DNA of 64,000 nucleotides, from NCBI GenBank assembly GCA_020744425.1, contig JAGMUV010000019.1:1-64000 (forward strand), given 5' to 3'. Numbering within the stretch: the first letter of the stretch is position 1; every line of letters begins with the position of its first letter. A program made the translations under genes and the position numbers. This document shows, piece by piece, positions 56,332 to 64,000 of the stretch. Source of the DNA: Dactylonectria macrodidyma. Lineage: Eukaryota; Ascomycota; Sordariomycetes; Hypocreales; Nectriaceae. The notes beneath the pieces are model-generated. The model saw only the letters and a list, made by a program, of their open reading frames with translations. It was not told the DNA's origin and made no database searches.

Positions 56332-59300
56332 ATGCTCTTATCTAAGAATAAGGCCCTAGTGCCTCCTAAAGATAGAAATAGTAATGAACGTATAGATACT
56401 TCTAATAATGAGTATAAAGAGGAACTCAGAGAGCTCTGTATAGAAAACGAGCGACTCTTTATAGGACTTGCTAAGCTCTTAGCTCTAGGAGTATATATAA
56501 ACGCTGTATAAAAAGAAGAATAGTACTAGAATAAGGAACGCTTTAAATAATTATATATATAGCTCTAAGCCTTACTAAGCAATCCCGCCTTAGATATAAC
56601 TATTATAACTATAGAATAAAGAATTACTAAACTTACTATTAAACTAGTTTAAACTAAAAATAACTAGAAATAATAGGTAGTTTAACTTATAGGATATAAA
56701 CAGCCTACTATAATAGTATGTATTTATAATATTAAAGAAACTATTAAGCTTAAATAGCTATTAAAGTTTAATAAAAACCCTAAGAAGCTATAAGAATACT
56801 TTATTAGCCTTAAGTCTTACTATATATATTACCTATTACTATTTATAAATAACTTACTTAAAGTGCGATATACTATAAGAAGACTAAAAGGCAAAGTAGC
56901 TTAGAACTATAAGTTAATCCTAAAGGACTTTATAATCTAAGCCCTAAGTTAGTAAAAACCTAAAATAACTATAATATTTAATAGTTTTAATAAATATAAA
57001 TAATTACTAATTAATAACTATAGAGAATAGGATAAGAAATATAATGCATTTAATACTATTAGAAAACTTAAATAAATAAAGGCAGTATTTAAATACCTTT
57101 CAGAGTTCTAATATATTATAATAAAACTTAATTAATTAAATAAAAACCTTATTAATAAGTTTTACTAAAACCTAAAGGATAATATTAAAGATAAACTTAT
57201 TAAGAATATAGATCTATTTATAAACTTCGCTTAGTATATTAAACTTATTATTATAATTAATAACTGACTATTTAAATAATAAATAGAAAAACGAAATATT
57301 AGTAATAATAATAATAATTAGAAAAGAAAGAATTATATTAACTAAAGGAAACTATAAACCTCTAACACTTCTTATAGTACTATAGTAAGACCTATAGAGC
57401 TTAGCGCAATGCAGTAACAACCCTAGTAAGGAAAGAAAACGTTTAACTATTATAACTATAATAAGCTAAAATACCTCTTATATAACTATAAGAAACCTAG
57501 GAGAGAGAAGAAACTATTTAAGCCTATTACTATGCTTACTCATAGTATTAATTCAGTTAAAAAGGGAGATAACCTTCCTATCCAATCTATTAATATAGCT
57601 CGAAGTGGATTCAATAGTCACTTTAGAGGATATGACTATAACTCTATAAATATATAAGACTAAATAGAAGAATTAAAGTATGAAGACATCCCCTAAGGAA
57701 GACTAATTAGTAGGACCAGACCTATAATTAAATAAATGTAAGAAAAAAGACTTAAGAAGAAATGTAGTAAATAGAGCCGATGAATGGAAAGAGAAAAAGA
57801 TGACCTTAAAGTACGCAAACGGCGGCTATAAATAAAAAGAGAAGCAGCGCATTAATGCAAAGCAGAAAAGAAAAGGGAATAAGAAGAGAGAACCTAAGAA
57901 GCAGTAGCTAAGAAATAGAAACCAATCCTTATAACCCAGGTTCTAGGTTACCCAGTCATCGCACTCTGACCTAAGGAAGAAATGCATACTATTACTATAG
58001 TCTAGTAACTCAGGGAGCCCCCTATGCAAATAGAAGACTTTAATGAGTTTAATATCCCTAATTGACAGCCCAACTACTAATAGACTAACGAAAGATAACT
58101 TATTATAACAGACAGTAGCATAACGCACAGCTACATTATATAATAACTAGTGCCTTAACTATAGGTTAGCGCAGGACGAAACGTACACTAAGCCAGGAAG
58201 GCTAGGTATAACATTAAGGATGAAGACATCCTTATACTAGTAAATAAATACCTAGAATCTGAAGACGAACTCTAAAGTATTACTCTAGAAGAATAAGACG
58301 CATTAGTATATATAATAGAAGATATTTAAATCGAATAATTCGCTAAAGAATAATAGGACCTTATAGAAGAAGCAGATATTTATATCTAAACATTATATAA
58401 GGAAAGTAAAATAAACCTATAAAACCTAAGAGAATAAAAAATATAAAAAGATAACCTTTATATATATTAAATATACTAAAAGTATAATAAAATCTTATAA
58501 GCATTATATATATACTATAAGTATACTATATACTTTAGAAATAAGCTATAATAAGATTACTTCTTAGTCTAAATAAATAAATAATTTATTATAACTCTTT
58601 ATAAAAAGGAAGATATAGAAAATTACTATATATAGAAATAGTATAAATACCTTAGTATTACTTAATTAATAGAGTATAATATAGAATACTTAACTAATTA
58701 CTAAAGGCCTAATATAAAACTTATAAACTACTAATAACCTAAGTATTAAATATATATATATAATAAGGTTAATATATAGTATAAGTATAATTAAAAATAG
58801 ATATTCTAACTTTTATAAAATAGAATAGTAAAGAGTATAAAAAACTCCTAATACTATTTATAATAAAATAATAAATAGGCATAGAGCTAGAGAAAGCAGA
58901 ACTCCTTAAAATAAGAGCTCTATATATAACTAAAAGCGTATAAATAATAAACCAATACTTAGAAATATAAGTATAAATTAAAGGAAACTGACTACTCGCT
59001 TTAGTAAATAGTAATATAAAATTTAATTATATTTATTCTATAGTAATAAATATATTAAAACTCTTATAGAAGGATAAAGCGAATCTATATAAAGTATAAA
59101 ATCTTAAAGGATCCTCTTTTAGTTATAATAATAGAAGAATAACTAAAGAGCTTAATTATCTTAAGGTTTTTATAAAAAGATAAAACGAAGGAATCTTATT
59201 TAATATAATACTTATTATAAACTATACTTTAGTCTTAAGGTATTTATAATTAAAATGAGTTAACTTAATAATAAACTAAAGGATTAGTTAAGTAAACTTT

Positions 59301-62300
59301 AATAATATTAATAATTACTCTTCTTAAAAATTAGATTTAAATAATAATATAAGATCTTAAACTTTAATTAATAATAGTATTAGTAAAGTATTAATAAAAG
59401 AAATAATAAAAACTTTCTTATTTTAAAATATAAAATATAAATACTATAAGGCTTAAAATAATAAGATATATTATACTATTACCTTTATATAAAGCTAATT
59501 AATAAAGCTTAATAAAGATCTTATAGAAATAAAGAAATATTTAAAAGTAAATAATAGGCTAAAGAATATATTACTTACTTACTATATCTATAAGAAACTA
59601 TTTACTAAAGAATTAAAAATAAGTCTATTTAAATATAGTAAATAGGATTATAAAATAGTATTAAAAGAAGGAACCTTACTTAAGTTCTTTAAACTCTATA
59701 ATCTTAATAATATATAGCTATAAATACTAAAAGAATATTTTAAAGATATATTAAAAAAGGGATATATTAAGATATTAAAATCCTCTATAGAATACTTAGT
59801 TATATTTATTTTAAAAAAGAATAGAAAACTCTAATTAATTATAGACTATTAATAATTAAATAATATTATATTAAAAGATCGAATACTATTACTCCTAATT
59901 ACTAAGTTAAAAGACTGCTTTTATAGTAAGAAGTGGTTTATAGTACTTAATCTAAAGAATGCTTACAGTTTAATTTATATAAAGCTTAGAAATGAATAAA
60001 AGACTGTATTTAGAACTAAGTTTAGACTATTTAAATATTTAATAATACTCTTTAGACTTATAAACACACTAATAATATTCTAGTAAATAATTATTAATAT
60101 TCTAAGAGAATATCTTAATATCTTTATTATATACTACCTTAATAATATTTTAATCTTCTTAAAGATAGAAGAAGAGTATATAAAATATATATATATAATT
60201 TTATAGAAACTATAAAATGCGAAGCTACTTATAAAACTAATAAAAAGCAAGTTCTATATATAGGAAGTAGACTTTCTTAAATATACTATCTAACTAAACG
60301 AGATCTGAATAGATAAAAAGAAAATTAAAGCTATTAAAGATTAGCTAAAACTAGATAAAACTATTAAAGAAGTATAAGGCTTCTTAGGATTTGCTAATTA
60401 TTACTAAAGGTTTATTTATAAATTTAGTAAAATCGCGAAACCTTTAATAGAACTTATAAAGAAAGATATAGACTTTAGATAGAATACAAAGGCCTAGAAA
60501 GCCTTTAATAACTTAAAGCAAGCTATCCTTAGTAAACCCGTTTTAGTAACCTTTAACCTAAGATAACTAATTAAATTAGAAACTAATACTTCTAACTTTG
60601 CCCTAAGAGCCTAGATTAAATAATAGGATAATAAAAGAAACTTATACTTAATTGCATTCTATTTATATATATTAAAAGGAGCTAAGCTTAACTACTCTAT
60701 CTATAATAAAGAATTCCTAGTAATAGTTAATTCTTTTAAGGAATTCTAATACTACTTCTTAAGAAGTAAATACTGAATTACAGTCTATATAAACTATAAG
60801 AATATCTCATACTTTACTATTATATAAGAGCTTAATAAAAAGCAGCTTCACTATATAAAATACTTATTAGAATTTAACTATATTATTATTTATAAAAAAG
60901 GCTTAGAAAATAGATAAGCTAATATAATAAGTTAATAACCTGACTTTAAAATCAATATATTAAAAACTAATAAGCAAATACTAGCTTATACTCTTAAGGG
61001 ATATTTTAAATAAAAATACATTATAGCTATAAGTAAGTTATAAGTACTTAAGGACTTATTAGAATGATTATAAAAGCTTAAATAAAGCTTTAAGCAATGG
61101 ATATATAATAAACATCCAGCCCTAAGAGAACTACTATAATAAGAAGGAAAAGCAATCTTAATAGAATTATAAGAATCCTAAGTAATTACTTACTTTTATT
61201 AAGGTAACTATTATAAGAACCCTTAAACCTTAGCTAAGAAACTCTACTAGTATTTTTATAGTAACTTTATAAAGGCATATATTAATTATATAATATAATA
61301 TAAATAATACTTTATAAACCTTATAAAATAATATATAAAGGAATATTAAGAGATAAATAATTACTAAAATTATAAACTTAATAAAGTATAAAAGAAACTT
61401 AAATAAGTTAATAAATTTAATAAAATAGTTTAAATTATAATAATAGTATTATAAGAAACCCTCTATAAATAGATAAAGGAATATAATTAGATATATAAAA
61501 TAGATAGAGTAATAGGAGCACTTTACTTAATTCTTAAATTATAACTCAGACTATAATAATTATAAGTCCTCTTAGGATTATAAAAACAACTAGTACAGAA
61601 TATTCATAACCATTCCCTATATAGATACTTAAGAATTAATAAGACCCTTAAGTAAGTTAAAATAATACATACCTTTCTTAATATAAAAAGAATAGTTATA
61701 AAAATTATTAAATCCTATAAACTATACAATAAAATAAAGGCATAATACTATAAACTATATAAAGAATTATAACCCCTACTAATCGCTAAATAACTATAGG
61801 ATTCTATTATAATAGATTTTATTATAAAACTACTCTTATTAAAAGACTCTATAAGTAGTGCCTTTTATAATAGCATTCTTATTATTATAAATAGATTTAT
61901 AAAATTTTCCTATTTTATACTTTACTAAGAGTTAATAGATACTGAATAGTTCGCTTACCTATTCTTATAAAATATTATTAGTATATATAGCTTACTTATA
62001 GAGATCCTAAGTAATAGAAGACCCCTATTTATATCTAAGTTTTAATAAGCTTTAATAGCTTAATTAGGATTAAACTACTAACTTATAATAGCATTTTAAC
62101 TATAGGTTAATAGATAAATAGAATGTATAAATTAAATATTTAAATAGTACTTATAATACTATATTAATTATAAATAAAATAATTAAATAGAAAAATTACT
62201 TATAGTATAGTTAAGCTATAATACTATAATTAATAAAAGTACTAAGCTTATACTATATTATACTAATTTCGGATTTATACTAGAAGTATACTAATAATAG

Positions 62301-62760
62301 TATAATAGAATTATTAACCTAAAAGTAATCCTAATATTAAATAAACTGAAAAATCTTTATAAAGAAATAAAGACCAAACTTGAATTTATATATAGATAAA
62401 TAAAGAAATACTATGATTAAAAAAGGCTAAAGAGACTATTATTTTTAAAAGGAGATATAGTCCTACTAGTAATAAAAAACCTATTAACGGACAGACTAAG
62501 TAAAAAACTTAACTATAAATATATCAGACCTTATAAAGTTTTAAAGAAAATCTTAGAAAATAACTATAGACTAGACCTAAAAATACAACACTACCCAGTC
62601 TTTTATATCTTATTACTAGAATCAATAGAAAATACTATTCTAATTAATAATGGATAAGGTTATAAACTAATAGTAGAAGACCTAAAGAAATACTATATTA
62701 AAGAAATCCGCAATATAAAGAAAATTAATAGAAAAACAATATACCTTATAAAATAGAAAG
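56332..62760 (+). pseudogene. family A gag-pol
   Basis: ATG at 56332 begins a charged coiled-coil-like gag start (PPKDRNSNERIDTSNNEYKE). Capsid-like region at about 56700-57250 and zinc-knuckle area at about 57430-57500. A less mutated linker at 57400-58270 contains SITLEEQDALVYIIEDIQIE. Protease about 58950-59300. RT about 59500-60250 with catalytic YxDD reading YLNN (60136-60147 region). RNase H about 60500-60950. Integrase about 61050-62200 has the zinc-finger region (SYKLYNKIKA), IIIDFIIKLLLLKDS, NRFIKFSYF and ILSNRRPLFISKF (D to N and G to R at the second catalytic site). A C-terminal chromodomain-like tail runs to about 62760. All stops TAA/TAG. Confidence 0.8.
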
Positions 62761-62904
62761 ACTACTTTAAAAGTAAAATATTATAGTAATTACTAAGAAA
62801 CCTTATTTATATATAATATTTACTAAAGACGTTTTATATATAATACTAGAAGAAGAAGAACCCGTAAGGAAGTTACTAAGCCCTAGGGAATTCTACATAT
62901 TAGC

Positions 62905-63420
62905 TTAAGCTTCTGTAAAATAATCCCGAAAGGAGCCATCCAGATAAGCAACCTCCTCAGCAGATGCCTCATTCTGCTCGACCTCGTCTAGCTCATCCAG
63001 GGAGCGGAGCCCCCAGCGCACTATCTCCATGCCTCTCTCTTAAAGCTGCTTCCGCTAGCGATGAAGCCGCATCAGACGAGACAAACGCTCATTCATTTAC
63101 TACTACAACCTTATCAGCTCCCCTTCCGCTTGCTCCTCCTCAGACTCTAAACGGCGCTTCTCAGCCATTAAACGAAAAGCTGCTCAGTTAGTACGAACGA
63201 GAGTCAGGCGAAGCAGGAACGAAATACTCATATATGGAGATCGACTCCCCCGAACTATCATAAGAACGTCTATAATAAATGCACTCAGAATAACGAGAAA
63301 TGCCCTTAAGCATTTTACACATTAGCTTTCGCTAAGCGTAATTTAAGTACTTAATAACCTTAGAACCTATTTCTTTAATAAGTTCGTAAAGATAATAATA
63401 GCGCGTAGTAGACTGTGATT
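62905..63420 (-). CDS. antisense accessory ORF of family A element (second copy)
   Basis: Minus strand, opposite to gag-pol, between integrase and 3' LTR. First part YYYLYELIKEIGSKVIKYLN, RKLMCKMLKGISRYSECIYY, RRSYDSSGESISIYEY; then, after a one-base difference relative to the nested copy, MAEKRRLESEEEQAEGELI, a Q/R/L-rich helix (MNERLSRLMRLHR), RGMEIVRWGLRSLDELDEVE, QNEASAEEVAYLDGSFRDYF and a stop at 62905. The C-terminal half is clearly less RIP-mutated than gag-pol around it. Same layout as 17961-18547. Function unknown; a DNA- or RNA-binding coiled-coil protein is a guess. Confidence 0.6.
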
Positions 63421-63547
63421 TCACTTTTAATATACTATTAGCATTATAGTAGAATAATTATAGAAGAAGGTTAGATAAACTAAAGAGAAATTCAAAAAGG
63501 CTAACTTATAAGCCTTAAGGATAAGGACTAATAGAGGGGAGATATTA

Positions 63548-63985
63548 TATTATAATCTATATAGTATAAATACTTAATATTATATAGCCCTTATAAATTT
63601 CTTACTAATTATAATATAATTATTATATAGTTTAAAGTAATTATTATAATTATATTTATAATTATTATAATTATATCTATAATTACTATAATCACTCCTT
63701 ATAATTAAAGTAATTACCTTTATCTTATATAATATATAAACTTAAGGACCTAGCTATTATTAAGACACTAGCTCCTTAGCTATTAATATAACTTAATTAC
63801 TTTAATCTACTCTAATTATTATATATTATTATATATTAACTATTACTTAATATAATACTATGACTACTACTTAGTAAGTATAACCTAACCATTTTACTAA
63901 TATAGACCCTAGTCTATTCTTTAAGAACCCCTTTCTAAGCTACTCTATACTATGTATAGCCTAGCCTGAGAACACGACCGTTATA
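63548..63985 (+). repeat. family A 3' LTR
   Basis: 438 bp; starts TATTATAATC (5' copy TGTCACAACC) and ends CGACCGTTATA. Followed by the TAAAG target duplication and the window end. Confidence 0.92.
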
Positions 63986-64000
63986 TAAAGAGAGAGCCTT

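Larger units (their letters stand above)
55807..63985 (+). mobile_element. complete family A Ty3/gypsy element, plus strand
   Basis: 8179 bp, 438-bp LTRs (55807-56244 and 63548-63985), perfect 5-bp target duplication TAAAG (55802-55806 and 63986-63990). The LTR begins TGTCACAACC in the 5' copy. Gene order gag-PR-RT-RNaseH-INT on the plus strand, with an antisense frame before the 3' LTR. Same family as the nested minus-strand copy at 17395-25546. Confidence 0.95.

Noticed and set aside
57943..58128. Short minus-strand frame in the family A linker, with a counterpart at 23142-23330
   Set aside because: The gag-pol strand itself codes here, so this is a conserved-looking shadow. Unlike the antisense gene near the 3' LTR, it is short and has no domain character.

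Overview
This is accessory, repeat-rich DNA from a filamentous ascomycete (Pezizomycotina). Genes have short GT..AG introns (about 50-100 nt), promoters and Kozak contexts are eukaryotic, and the gene families are typically fungal: F-box/ankyrin/ZZ protein, NACHT-NLR remnant, PREG-type cyclin, GFA/CENP-V protein, and an ATP-dependent DNA ligase of the fungal accessory type. Long stretches are extremely A+T- and TpA-rich, and their mutations are almost all C-to-T or G-to-A. That is the signature of repeat-induced point mutation (RIP). No bacterial-type operons, rRNA, convincing tRNA or CRISPR were seen. Species is not determinable by eye.

Layout. 1-15071: transposon and pseudogene graveyard. 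It holds a RIP-riddled double GFA-domain gene, a Tad/I-like LINE (RT plus RNase H, minus strand), a PIF1/Helitron helicase tail with its terminal hairpin, a pogo-like transposase remnant, a four-exon beta-lactamase-family pseudogene, and a 414-bp MITE. 15072-34200: one LTR retrotransposon (family B, 383-bp LTRs) swollen to 19 kb by later insertions. These are a complete 8.15-kb LTR element of family A on the minus strand (17395-25546, TSD AAATA), an unidentified 544-bp insert, a complete 1860-bp Fot1/pogo element (28021-29880, TSD TA) and a second MITE (31505-31918, TSD TA). 34201-34572: a second Helitron helicase tail.

34573-54465 is the gene-bearing island. Apparently intact genes are a four-exon cysteine-rich secreted protein with an ARB_07466-type C-terminal domain (35279-36217), an F-box/ankyrin/ZZ protein (41176-43041) and a small aegerolysin/ET79-like protein (50760-51194). 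Between them lie decayed copies or fragments of an ankyrin protein, a Ure2-like GST, a LINE, a DNA ligase, an NLR and a cyclin. Frame is often preserved and stops are mainly TAG/TAA, pointing to RIP rather than random drift.

54465-64000: A+T-rich repeat DNA, then a second full-length family A element on the plus strand (55807-63985; 438-bp LTRs; TSD TAAAG on both sides).

The most interesting signal is that all three LTR elements carry, between the integrase region and the 3' LTR, a reading frame on the strand opposite to gag-pol. It encodes a coiled-coil protein, in family A preceded by a CxxC-type cysteine cluster. This looks like an extra retrotransposon gene with no known role.
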